A DNA stretch of 64,000 nt from Zygnema cylindricum (taxonomy: Eukaryota > Streptophyta > Zygnematophyceae > Zygnematales > Zygnemataceae): assembly GCA_037447655.1 (NCBI GenBank), contig JBBHKE010001060.1:37123-101122 (forward strand), read 5' to 3'. This document shows positions 50,021-59,549 of this stretch, piece by piece. The notes below the pieces were generated by a model. It was not told the DNA's origin, searched no databases, and saw nothing but the letters and a program-made list of their open reading frames with translations. The translations under genes were made by a program, and so were the position numbers. Each line of letters begins with the position of its first letter. Position 1 is the first letter of the stretch.

Positions 50021-50767
50021 AGGGAGGAGAGGTACGATCACATGTGTATTAAACTACACCGTATTAAGTAAAATTGAAACTATGTAATTAGTTTCAATCG
50101 ATCAACGATTCTGTAAACAAAAAATTGACAGAAATTTCTCTCCTTTACTTATGTGCTTGCGGCAAACATTGCAGAGCTCTAATTTTCATTCTTATGCAAA
50201 TACTGTTTGAAAAAGAAAAACTTTTAAAAACCCTGAAATACATTAAAAAAACCTAGAAAAACTTTAGAGGCACACTCTTAGCAGGCTAAACAGATGACAA
50301 AATGAGCCATTATACTCTGAGAAAACCCCCGGAAAGACCTAAAAAACTGTAGAAAAACAATACCAGGCTTTGCAACTGTGTAGAGGATAATGAGTCAATC
50401 TACTCCAAACAAAACCCTAGTTTCTCCAAGTTACAAGCCATGAGTAGATACCATAGTGTATGGTTTGACGAAGTTCATAAATCAAAAGACCATTTGTTTA
50501 TAAGAAAATCCCTTGGTAAATCTGGTGAATCTCATGTAAAGAGCAGCAGAAGGGCGAAAATTTAGGTTTAGGGAGGATGGCATTTCAATTCACTGTACAG
50601 TATGTGAAATTCAAATTCAGGAATTTGAAAAGAGAGGCGGCAACATTCAAGTTTCCGAGGCGGGAAAGGGAATTTGCTGCCTCGTGGGATAAATATCGGG
50701 GTTTGTAGTGATATCGGAGACGTGTTTGTAGTAGACGATATTTTACGCATTATTGCACTCGGTAGAG
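50021..50767. other. gene-free spacer
   Basis: AT-rich; no supported reading frame or recognised repeat. Confidence 0.45.
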
Positions 50768-50984
50768 TACACCGCGTATCGCTATTTGTGATAAATCTTT
50801 CGTCGCTACTTAAAACATCTTTTCTTTGTACACACTTGTCCAATTTTCAATTTGAGACCGCCAATCGGAGGCTGAGAATTTAATCTTTCAATATCCACCG
50901 TCAGATTCACAATCGTATGTGTACGGAGAAAAAATGTTTTAAGAGACGAAAAAAACATTAACACTAATAGCAATTCACGGTTTA
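50768..50984. mobile_element. TA-flanked MITE (Tc1/mariner-like family)
   Basis: Starts TACACCGCGTATCGC and ends AGCAATTCACGGTTTA. Family internal blocks ACATCTTTTCTTTGTACACA and TGTGTACGGAGAAAAAATG are present. Confidence 0.75.
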
Positions 50985-51006
50985 CATTACTGTAGCCTAG
51001 GTACAG

Positions 51007-51209
51007 TACACCTTGAATCGTTATTAGCGTATTGAAATTATTAGTGTAAAGAAAAAATTAGCGTCATTCATTCTAATTTAGTTTTAGGAGACGTGGCAGA
51101 TTATGGTCCATGTTCTTAAATAGTGTAATTTATTATATTTAAGGTATCCATGTCAAAATTTTGGGGTGCCGATATAGCGTATATAAGGCTAATAACGATT
51201 CATGGTGTA
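51007..51209. mobile_element. TA-flanked MITE (Tc1/mariner-like family)
   Basis: Starts TACACCTTGAATCGTTATT and ends AATAACGATTCATGGTGTA, 19-base inverted ends. The interior is of the GCTAATT subfamily and is flanked by TGTACAGTAC-rich sequence. Confidence 0.78.
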
Positions 51210-51424
51210 CTGTACTGTACAGTACATTTCAGTACTGTACGGTAATGGTACGTACATACCCTTTTTGCTTACCCGGCCGCACCCGATTTTTTTTTTCTTT
51301 TTTGAATCACGCGGCCGAATCCGGCCGGCCCCCGAAATTTAGCACCCGAATCCATTCCGGACCAGCAGGCAGGGTACGGATCAGTACGGACTCAAGTACC
51401 CGATCGTGACCTCTGACGAAAACT

Positions 51425-51640
51425 TACCTTGTATCGCTATTAGTGTTATATTTTTTTTTGCAGCGTAAACTATTGTGGCTTCGCCACGTGTGCAGTTGTT
51501 AGATTTTCAATCGAGCAGGTTGCTAATAAAACAAAAAAATCTCGGTTGTTTCCATTAAAAATTAAACACGTGTGCACAGATAAGAGATCGTTTAAGTGGC
51601 AAAAAAAACATTAATAACACTGATAGCGATTCACGGTGTA
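51425..51640. mobile_element. TA-flanked MITE (Tc1/mariner-like family)
   Basis: Starts TACCTTGTATCGCTATTAG and ends TGATAGCGATTCACGGTGTA. The interior matches the larger subfamily (GTGTGCACAGATAAGAGATC). Confidence 0.75.
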
Positions 51641-52800
51641 CTTGTAGTCAAAACTCAAAATAGCCGCGTCCCCGAAACCGTGTTCACGCCCGGCAACCTT
51701 CTCGATATTTTCGCGGTGGCGCCTTTTTGGTTTTAAAACTTCATAGCTGTATAGCCACGTGTTCGTTCGCCGGTTATTCAACCTCAATCTCAAAACTTTT
51801 GGCCGTTAGATCTTTAATAGCTATGGTTTAACCACCGTTTTTCGAATAAAATCTTCTTCGTTAGAACTTCTGTAAATAGCCAGAAACAGCTACGTTCTTA
51901 ACAGCGTTCACATTGCAGCTTAGCTGGACAGCCACGTCTTTGTTCGTCGGTTATTTAGCCCTTAACCTTTACCTTGTTTGACCGTTAGATTTTTCTAGGA
52001 ACCTGACGTACCGTCGGATCTTTTAACAACCGCGTACTCGAAACGGTGTTCACATTGCGGCCGTTTTATTTAATTTTTATTTTGTTTTGCAGTCCAATCT
52101 TTGATAGTACATTAGCCGCAGTCTTCCGCCAGTTTCTATCATCTTTGTAACTTTTTCGGTTTAGGGTTTCTTACAGCCTGGGATTTTCTCTCAACAAAAA
52201 CTGTTATTGTTTCTTGAAGGCAAAGCAAACTTTTACCTTTTAACTACAGTGAAAAAAAACTCTGTGCACTTGAAATATTACATCATTTAATACTTTTTTA
52301 AGTTTTTATGTCGGTTCAAAGCTGAAAGAACACCTAGAAACTGTTGGAAATTAAAAGTAGTTTTTAAAGTTTTAAAACTGGTGCTTTATTTGTAAACAGG
52401 AGATTAATTGTGGTTTTGTTTCTTTTGTTTTGATTTCGGAGTCTGGTTTCTGTTTTAGGTTTAAATTTTTATAAATTTCTGGACAAGAGTGGGAGAGAGA
52501 GAGAGAGAAAAAAAAGAAAGGGATTGGGGAAAGAGGAACAGACACACATTTCCATCGGTGGAAGGGTGAAAAAGCGGGGGGGAGAGAGAGAGAGAGTAGG
52601 CGTAAGGGAGTTGGAGAGAGAGTGGGGAAGAGAGAGAGAGAGAATAGGAGAAAGCAAGCGAGTGAGAGAGAGAGAGGAAACGAAAGAGTTTTATCTTTGA
52701 TTGAAAGGCGTGTAAAAGACAGGTCGAAGAAGAAGGCGAGTTAGAGGAGGCAGGGGTAAAGAAGGAAAGAGAGTTAAAGAAAGAGGCTGAGGTACTAGCC
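51641..52800. other. upstream region of the 150-residue gene
   Basis: No gene is supported up to the ATG at 52,801. A GA-rich tract of about 200 bases (52,493-52,680) lies within 310 bases of the start codon. Such GA-rich leaders are common in plant 5' UTRs and promoters, and in plants bind BPC-type factors. The minus-strand open frames across it are low-complexity shadows. Confidence 0.5.
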
Positions 52801-53253
52801 ATGGCGGATTTTATAGAGCTCCCCGGACTTGCTCCTTTCCCTATAAGAATTGGTATTCAGGAAGTTTCGACGGAATCTCAAAGTTCCTGTCTGACAGAAG
52901 AGACCTGTTTTGAGTCTTTGGATTCTCTCCGGTTGAGAGATTTGCTTGGAGGAGGAAACAGGACTGAGAGTGGAAGTGACGCCACGTGTCATAAATTAAA
53001 TTTGACGAGGTACAAGATTGGTTCCACGTGTCAGAAAATGGATGAGGAATGTTCGGACGCGGATAGTGGAAATTCGAACCGAACCGGTGTTTTAGGAAAC
53101 GTTCGACGGTTGGTTCGACAAAATGCTTTTAAATCCAGACCTAATTCTGGAAGACGATTGGTTCGACAAAACGCTTTTAGATTGCCGAAAGATTTACGGT
53201 TGATAGATGCTCCTGGAGGGACTGTGGATATTGATTGGTTATTGGATTTGTGA
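52801..53253 (+). CDS. 150-residue protein of unknown function
   Basis: A single open exon begins in a good context (GCCATGGCG) and ends at TGA. I do not recognise the family. The first half is acidic and Ser/Thr-rich with several cysteines (residues 29, 36, 63, 77 and 84). The second half is basic and contains an internal repeat: RRLVRQNAF at about residues 101-109 and again at 118-126, separated by KSRPNSG. The C terminus is PGGTVDIDWLLDL, an acidic-hydrophobic end of a kind often used for protein-protein docking. No signal peptide or membrane segment is seen. Codon use is ordinary for the window and a GA-rich leader precedes it. A small nuclear or regulatory protein is plausible but not shown. 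Confidence 0.6.
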   Translation: MADFIELPGLAPFPIRIGIQEVSTESQSSCLTEETCFESLDSLRLRDLLGGGNRTESGSDATCHKLNLTRYKIGSTCQKMDEECSDADSGNSNRTGVLGNVRRLVRQNAFKSRPNSGRRLVRQNAFRLPKDLRLIDAPGGTVDIDWLLDL

Positions 53254-54430
53254 AGTCGAATTGAAGAAACGTTAGTAATTTCATAGATATCCAAAAGTTA
53301 TAACAAATTATCTACAATTATAATGAATTCCCAAAAAGTATATTGAATACTTCCAAATTTTGAAGACCTAAAATAAATAGGAGATGGTATTGATGGATAT
53401 TGGATTGGTGGATCGTGTTGACTGTTGGAGTATTTTATGGAAAGAATGAAGGTAGTGAAACCTCTGAAGGACAGACAGAGAGGGAGGGAGTGGGAGCGGG
53501 AGAGGGAGGGGGTGAGATATCTGTAGAGTTGAGTGGTGAAGCGGATAAGGCAGTCAGTAAAAGAATTCAATAATGTTTCAACTGTTTGTTGTGTTAATGT
53601 AATTATTCATTTTTTTAAAGCAAAGGAAGGGAAAATGTGAGTTAGTGTATCGTTGAGTTTTCTTCACGCTCCTTTTTCTGTATATTAATTTCAATCGCGG
53701 CTTTTTAGCATGGTGACAAGGATTTTGAAGAAGACAATTGGAGACTTAATATGAGCTGTTGTGTTTATCTATAATGATTAACTGTTGAAACCCTTAACAA
53801 GGTTTCTAAGGTGGAATCTGTTGAAGTGGGATGTTATTTTTAGTGTCTGGCTATCTGATGTGAGGGCTTCACTTTTAACAATGTTTGTATGTATGTGGTA
53901 TATCGGTCTATTGTGCCTGACAATAGGAAGAAAGATGCCTGGTGTATTGTCTTGTTCTTTTCTTAATCTTTTTCTTTAAAAAATTTGAAATGCGAAGTTT
54001 GGATGTTGCACTTTGTTTTGTTGTTATTCTTTATGCTAGTTACGATACACGGCGCAGTAGGCTTCCTGGATGTGTCCTCTTCTGAGTAAGTTGTTAATAA
54101 ATTGTTTCTCGATCCCAAATATTTGAAAAGTGCAATAAATGTTCTGTCGTAATGCCAAAACATTCCGTCCTGTTTGTTTTATTATAAGCTTCTCATAGGG
54201 CAGTTACCTTTGATGTGTACCATATTATATTACAGGCAATCTAACGGAACAGAATATTAGCTTTTAATGAGTCTTATTATGAACATTTAATATTCACAAT
54301 ACACCAATTAAGCAACATATAGTTGATGTTTCTTACTTTTAGGTTGTCTTCCCTAGTTTGCTCTTGCCCTCTTCTTCGCTTTCTATCCTCTCCCTTCCCC
54401 GTCCACTTCCCCTTCCCCTCTCACTTCCTA
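53254..54430. other. gene-free spacer with CT-rich end
   Basis: 3' flank of the small gene. AT-rich; several AATAAA-like motifs (53,373, 54,099, 54,134) could end its transcript. From 54,360 it is C/T-rich, leading into the G-run tract. Confidence 0.45.
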
Positions 54431-54457
54431 GGGGGGGAGGGGAGGGGAGGGGAGGGG
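54431..54457 (+). other. G-run tract, potential G-quadruplex
   Basis: Five runs of four or more G separated by single A. This satisfies the usual G4 rule (four runs of at least three G with short loops). A C-rich stretch precedes it, so it could instead pair into a hairpin. Confidence 0.75.
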
Positions 54458-54479
54458 TAGAGAAAAAATGTATTGAGAG

Positions 54480-54932
54480 CATAGTTCAAGAGTAGGCGTT
54501 TTTTCGTAGGCCTTGAATAGACCGCTTTTAGCGTAAGTTGTGTTACGGGCTTTCCATGTGATCTTCTTAAATCGCTACTTTGATCAGCGACCGTCCGATC
54601 GTTCGAATCTGACGATAGTCCTATCGTAAGTTGTGTTATGGGCTTTCCATGTGATCTTCTTAGATCGCTACTTTCATCAGCGACCGTCCGATCGTCCAAA
54701 TCTGACGGTTTAAATAAAAAGTACCTCAAAACTCACAGAAAAACATTTTTTTGTCCAAATGTTTTTCAAAATTTAGACATGACATTTAATTCTCCATCGA
54801 TCGATGTGCAACTCAACACTGTTACTATTTTATTTCATTTTGCAGCCAATACAATATGGGTCTTAAGGTACTATTGTAAAATTTACATACAATAGGCATA
54901 TTGTATGGGCGACTTTCACCTTTAAAACTATG
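54480..54932. mobile_element. hAT-like MITE, 453 bp, 8-bp target duplication
   Basis: Starts CATAGTTCAAGAGTAGGCG and ends CACCTTTAAAACTATG. It is flanked by a perfect 8-base repeat, ATTGAGAG (54,472-54,479 and 54,933-54,940). It shares with 11,084-11,715 the blocks GGGCTTTCCATGTGATCTTC, AGCGACCGTCCGA, GATCGATGTGCAACTCAAC and ACAATAGGCAT. An internal block of about 70 bases (CTATCGTAAGTTGTGTTA…) is tandemly duplicated. Confidence 0.9.
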
Positions 54933-54940
54933 ATTGAGAG

Positions 54941-55319
54941 TGAGGAGAGAGGATATGGAAATGTGGGTTAGGGCGGAGAGGAGAGAAGAGTCAGAGTCTC
55001 AGATCCAAAATGCCTACTTTGACGTACCGAAATCGTACACTGAATACCGTGAATCGTTGTTAGTGGAAAGAAACAAATAGCGTTGTTTATGCTATTTGGT
55101 ATCAATGCTATGTTGTGTTCAGGGACTTAAAAGCCAACAGAAGATCACCGCTAATTAACGCACACACTAAAAAGCCAAAAGAACATCACTGCTGATTAAC
55201 GTACATACTGATTTATCTACCCTTTCCCATAGTGTGGCCGCAATAGCCTCTGTTCACAAATCGACGTTGGAACAAATCGACGTTTGAGCGCGTGCGAACA
55301 GGTCCCCACAAGTTTCTCC
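54941..55319. other. gene-free spacer
   Basis: Nothing coding. A partial TA-MITE-like end (ATACCGTGAATCGTTGTTAG) at 55,042 and a direct repeat of the AGCCAAAAGAACATCAC type at 55,132-55,200. Confidence 0.45.
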
Positions 55320-55830
55320 CGACTTTATTACAAAGGGCACTTTCCCATGTGATAAAGTAAGAGTTTTTTTTCTGTCGTTTTCTTCCAAAACTTGGCCCGC
55401 AAAGAGAAAATCCTCAGCCATACCAAAAAAATGCAATTACCAGAATACAATTTGCGTCACTTTGAAACTTTAAATGTAAAAAACCCTAAAAAATTTGCGT
55501 CGCTCCAGCTCATCTTCAAACTTTTAGTCAAATCACCTTGCAAGGTGATTTTAACTTAAGTTTCAGCAAGTGAACGAATAGGCAGACGTTGTCGCACATG
55601 TCGGAGGTCTTTGAAAAAATTTTGCGCGGAGTACCCAAAAGAAAAACCCACAACAGGTATCAGCCTGTGCGTACTTTATTCCGCGGTTTTTATTTCGCGG
55701 ATTTTATTCCGCGGATTTTGTTCCGCACAAGGGCTGAGGGGTCTCGAGCGACGGATGCCATTTCACAAAAGCGAAGTTTGTGAAGGCGCTTCGTTCTTTC
55801 TCCCTCTCCCACTACAGTACCGCGTCTATC
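55320..55830 (+). mobile_element. highly diverged relative of the 775-bp MITE
   Basis: The order of blocks follows 48,238-49,012: TTTTTTCTGTCGTTTTCTTC, TTTGCGTCA, CATCTTCAAACTTTT, GATTTT…TTCCGC, then GGTCTCGAGCGACGGATGCC against GGTCTCAAGATCCGATGCC. Ends are not recognisable. It holds a 14-base palindrome, CACCTTGCAAGGTG, at 55,536. Confidence 0.45.
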
Positions 55831-55923
55831 TCACAATTCTTGCAATGAAAAAAGGCAATAATGGTATCAAATGAAAGATCTCTGAAAAATATTACTTTTG
55901 GCTGTCTTTGGGCGTATTTTGTT

Positions 55924-56613
55924 GTGTTGTGTATCGGTAAAAAAGTTATCGCGATAACACCGATACCGATAGTTATCGGTTATCGAACGGTCAGAAGTTC
56001 CGATATATCGGTCTGAGACCAACAAATTCCACATCGGCGATAACTTAAAAAAAATATAGTTTGCATACAATAGTACTTTATAACATACTGTATTATATTA
56101 CTGACTTTGTATAATATAGTACCTTCCATTGCACCCGTACATTTTTCGTACAGTTATATACACTTTCCGTATATGTTCGTACTTTTTAGGGTTATATATA
56201 TGATTTTTAGGGTTTTAGAGTACATTTCCTTAAATTCCGTGTATTCGGTATAACTGCCGCACACTTTTCATACATGTACGTACAGTGGCCGTATTTTCCG
56301 TACTTGTTAGGGATATTAGCTTTAGGGTTTGGAATCGCGGTTTTGTACCAAAATCGGGGGGAAGGGGGTCCACCGCGTGTCCGAGGAATATGACGTACAG
56401 TTGAGTGTACTCGCCGTACACTTATCTTTACGGTCCGTACATATATCGCCGATAGTTATCAATATCGGTGTTATCGCCGATAAATACTGATAAATATCGG
56501 TTATTTATCGGCGATAACACCGATAACGATATATCGTACCAATATATCGATTATTGGGTACTTGAAAAAAGGTCCATATCGGTTATCAGCAAATCCTTGC
56601 CGATACACAACAC
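55924..56613. mobile_element. TIR element rich in TATCGGTTATCG
   Basis: It starts GTGTTGTGTATCGG and ends CCGATACACAACAC, 14-base perfect inverted ends, 690 bases in all. Both sides contain runs of alternating ATCGGTTATCG/CGATAACACCGATA that are mutually complementary. The middle is a CGTACA-rich cluster. Ends of this kind and TATCGG-rich arms are seen in some hAT-derived MITEs, but no 8-base duplication is visible here. Confidence 0.65.
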
Positions 56614-56616
56614 TAT

Positions 56617-57464
56617 AAAATTGTCGTTACGTAGGCACGTCAACTCTACAAGTTTTACACGTGAACGGTTCAACATTTTTAAATGTTTTCGATACATGTG
56701 TCGCCACCCTTAGTTTGTTTCGTATGGGAAACAGGAAAAGTTTCTCACGGTTGGCGGAGTTCGCACTGAATATTCTTACTTTTTTGTATAGACCGAAGGA
56801 TCGAAAGGGCGCCATTGGCTCGTAGAACGCCCGTTTTGGCTCATAAAACGAACTTTTGCGTGATGCCACGTGTCAGTTTTCCAAACAAAAACCAAAAGGT
56901 AAGCAAGGGTTTAAAATAATAAAATATGAGAAAAAAACATTTTTTTGGTTGTTTTATTGTCACAATTTCAATTCTGGGATCAAACTCCCGGATTGGACGA
57001 ATAACGTCCTTCTTTGGGACTCCGTACAAAGGCTATTATAATTTTTAGGAGCAATAGTAGAGTATCCTGTTTTTCTTTCTTTTTTTGTCTTCCCGCGGTT
57101 GAGCCAATCATTGAGCTTTTCACGGTCTACTTTAGAAAGTCATCGCATTTTTTTAAAAGTGCTTTTTATGATCAAAACGTGCGTTTTATGTGCCAATGGA
57201 GCGTAACCCTACGAGCACTAACACGTGCTTAGACTAAATTGAATTTCACTAATAAGGGTGGCGTTCCATCAGACGAAAAGTGAGGTTGTTTACAAAAATC
57301 CGGAGCTATCCGTACTACACCGTACCTCTTATTTTGTTTTTATACGCGAGCAACATTACAGAGAATCTTGCCAAAACTCTCCAAATGTCTGGGAGGTAAC
57401 AATGACAGTTGGATGTTTTTTCGCGAAGCATTCGCTTCGAAAATTTCTGTAAATGGTGATGTAC
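56617..57464 (+). repeat. 848-bp dispersed repeat, copy 2
   Basis: Second copy of 49,173-50,020. Here it runs on into the intact right half of the TAA-flanked element and starts three bases after the TIR element at 55,924-56,613. Confidence 0.9.
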
Positions 57465-57487
57465 CTCGAGGAGGTACATCACCATTT
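57451..57487. repeat. near-perfect palindrome
   Basis: AAATGGTGATGTACCTC followed after two or three bases by GGAGGTACATCACCATTT. The other copy of the repeat breaks off inside this palindrome, at 50,020. Confidence 0.9.
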
Positions 57488-57699
57488 CCAAAAAAAATTG
57501 AGCCGCGACACGTTGGATAATGAATGTGCGTGTCGCGACGGCAAACCAACGGAAATCGAAAAATTTCGCACATGATATATGGATTCAAAAATTCAACGGA
57601 AATCACGAAAGTGATCTTTCGTCGCGCTATTTTTGTATTCGTCACACTATTTGTGGAAGCGCTCATTCGTCACGCGAAAAATGAGAAACCCTAAAAACA

Positions 57700-57800
57700 A
57701 TGAGCTGGCATCTGACAAGCGTTGCAAATAATGACAAGCGTTGCAAATAATGAGCTGGCATCTGACAAGCGTTGCAAATAATGAGCTGGCATCTGACAAG
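57700..57800. repeat. tandem repeat of about 31 bp
   Basis: Three full copies and one part copy of a unit containing ATGAGCTGGCATCTGACAAG. Absent from the relative at 10,846-11,075, where the unit is single, so it expanded locally. Confidence 0.85.
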
Positions 57801-58057
57801 AGTTTGCGAAGAGTACAAATTGTGTGTGGTACGATGCCCTGGTCCGCACTTACATGGTATGCAAATGACGATTTCGAGTTGAAGCTGGTCGGTGTAAAAA
57901 ATATTTGACGATTTTCAATATACGATCTTATTTTACGTGGTACCACTCATTTCGTAGCACGTGGATTACAGACACTGCGCGAAAGAACAGCGTTCAAAGT
58001 GTAGCATTCTGTAATGTTGTTTTTACGATTGCAGAATTTCGTAATGGAACGCCACCC

Positions 58058-59549
58058 ATAGCAGTCACACCTTTTTATGAAGCTTATGGTTTATGCTTTT
58101 GCCAATAATAAGTTACCTTTTCGCCACGTCACCGAAAAAATGTTTCCTTGCCACTTGTCAAAAGCAGAAGCAGATGAAGTCGTCCTCGTCAACTGGCCAA
58201 GCTGCACAATTTCACACGTCATATAAATAGATAGCATTTTCTGGCTAGTCAGCAGAATCCGGTACATAGGAGATCTGTCAGGTTGACACCTGTCAGAAGT
58301 CTTTAGATGACTATACGAGTCAAGTATCCATGCTGACTTTCATTTTTTTTCAATTTTTTCAGCAGTGACTTTTCGTGGCTGTTCGTATGGATGCCATCTC
58401 TAATTGGTCGTCCGATAGAAGTTGAAAATTTCGTACGGTTTGAGCGGTCTAACCTGGAAAGTTCCTGAATGAAACATGTAAAGCTATCCTAACTATTAAT
58501 TACGTACTAATTGGTACTCAGCCAATCGTGTAGCTGCAGCGAAGAGCCGCATAAGCGTGACGTGATTTGCATTTTCTTAAATTTGTAAGACGCAGGAACA
58601 TGGAGAGGAATCTACAGGAGTGAAGAAAAAGAGCAATAACTCCTGGAAAAATAACTTGGAGACTCGCGTTGACTTTTTTTCCTAGTACAAAACCAAATGT
58701 AGCAGAGCAAATCTTGTAGGAGAAAGGAGAAGTACATTGCGGTACTATAATCTACGGATAAACAAGCTACAGTACTGTAGTATGTAAGAGCTATTTTTCC
58801 TGTCAGTTTGACCTAATTTGTAAGTATTGAAGCTTTTTTTCCAACTCTCTTTCTTTTTTATTAAGCACAATATACAAAGAACAGGTTTTTTTTATGTGTA
58901 CACTTACAAGTTTACTGCAGTACTAATAGAAGACATGTACAATTACTGTAGCTTCCTTTCGCTTATTAAAATGTTTGTATTTACCATTCTGGAACATCAT
59001 ATTTACGAATCACTTTGTTTTATTTTTGTGGAACTCTGTTTTACTTTCCCTTTGATATGTTAAAACAAAGCTAGTTATTTATTTAGTTAGTTAGTTAGTT
59101 AGTTAGTTATATTTTAGGTGTTATTGTCACCTTGTAATTCAGCAAGGTGACTGTTTTCAACTCCACTGACAATCATATTGCAACAGGTTGTTTTCTACAA
59201 TACCAGAAAATATTAAATTACAGAAAATATGTAAGTAGCTTTTTTACAATGATGTAATTTCAGTTTTATTTCAGATACGGCTGTGGCAAATTTTGATTGA
59301 GTTTTTCCCTGCTGGTGTTTTTTTTTTGTTTGTCCTTTTCTTGCCCTAACTAGAATAGACTACCACAGTTTGGCCTTCTTTGGCTTTTTTTTTCTGACTG
59401 ATATTCTTGCCTTCCTTACTTCCTTCCTGGCAGTTGTCAAAACTTCATTTCATGAAACGGAACGGTTTTTTTAAGTCATAACCGTGGCGTTTTTTCAGAA
59501 AATCTTATCATTTCCCGCGAAGAAGTCCAGCTTCAAGGGCTCCAAAAAC
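58058..59549. other. upstream region of the C2/VASt gene
   Basis: No gene is supported. It contains a (TTAG)n microsatellite at 59,083-59,110 and a T-rich tract ending TTTTTTCAG at 59,497, a likely 5'-UTR splice acceptor 53 bases before the start codon. Confidence 0.5.
59083..59110. repeat. TTAG microsatellite
   Basis: Six consecutive TTAG units followed by TTATAT. Confidence 0.9.

Larger units (their letters stand above)
57256..58057. mobile_element. TAA-flanked MITE with central palindrome, complete
   Basis: 802 bases from GGGTGGCGTTCCATC to ATGGAACGCCACCC, with 14-base inverted ends. TAA precedes it and ATA follows, so the duplication is imperfect. A near-perfect palindrome sits near the first quarter (57,451-57,487). 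A tandem repeat of about 31 bases follows at 57,700-57,800. Relatives or ends occur at 960-1,045, 1,870-1,945, 10,846-11,938, 36,040-36,122 and 49,812-50,020. It is probably a PIF/Harbinger-type non-autonomous element. Confidence 0.75.

Noticed and set aside
56205-56220. TTTTAGGGTTTTAG resembling plant telomere repeat
   Set aside because: One to two units only; no array.
59484-59549. Upstream in-frame start of the C2/VASt gene by a GTG at 59,484
   Set aside because: GTG is not a normal nuclear start, and a T-rich tract ending CAG at 59,497 looks like a splice acceptor; ATG 59,550 starts just before the C2 fold.
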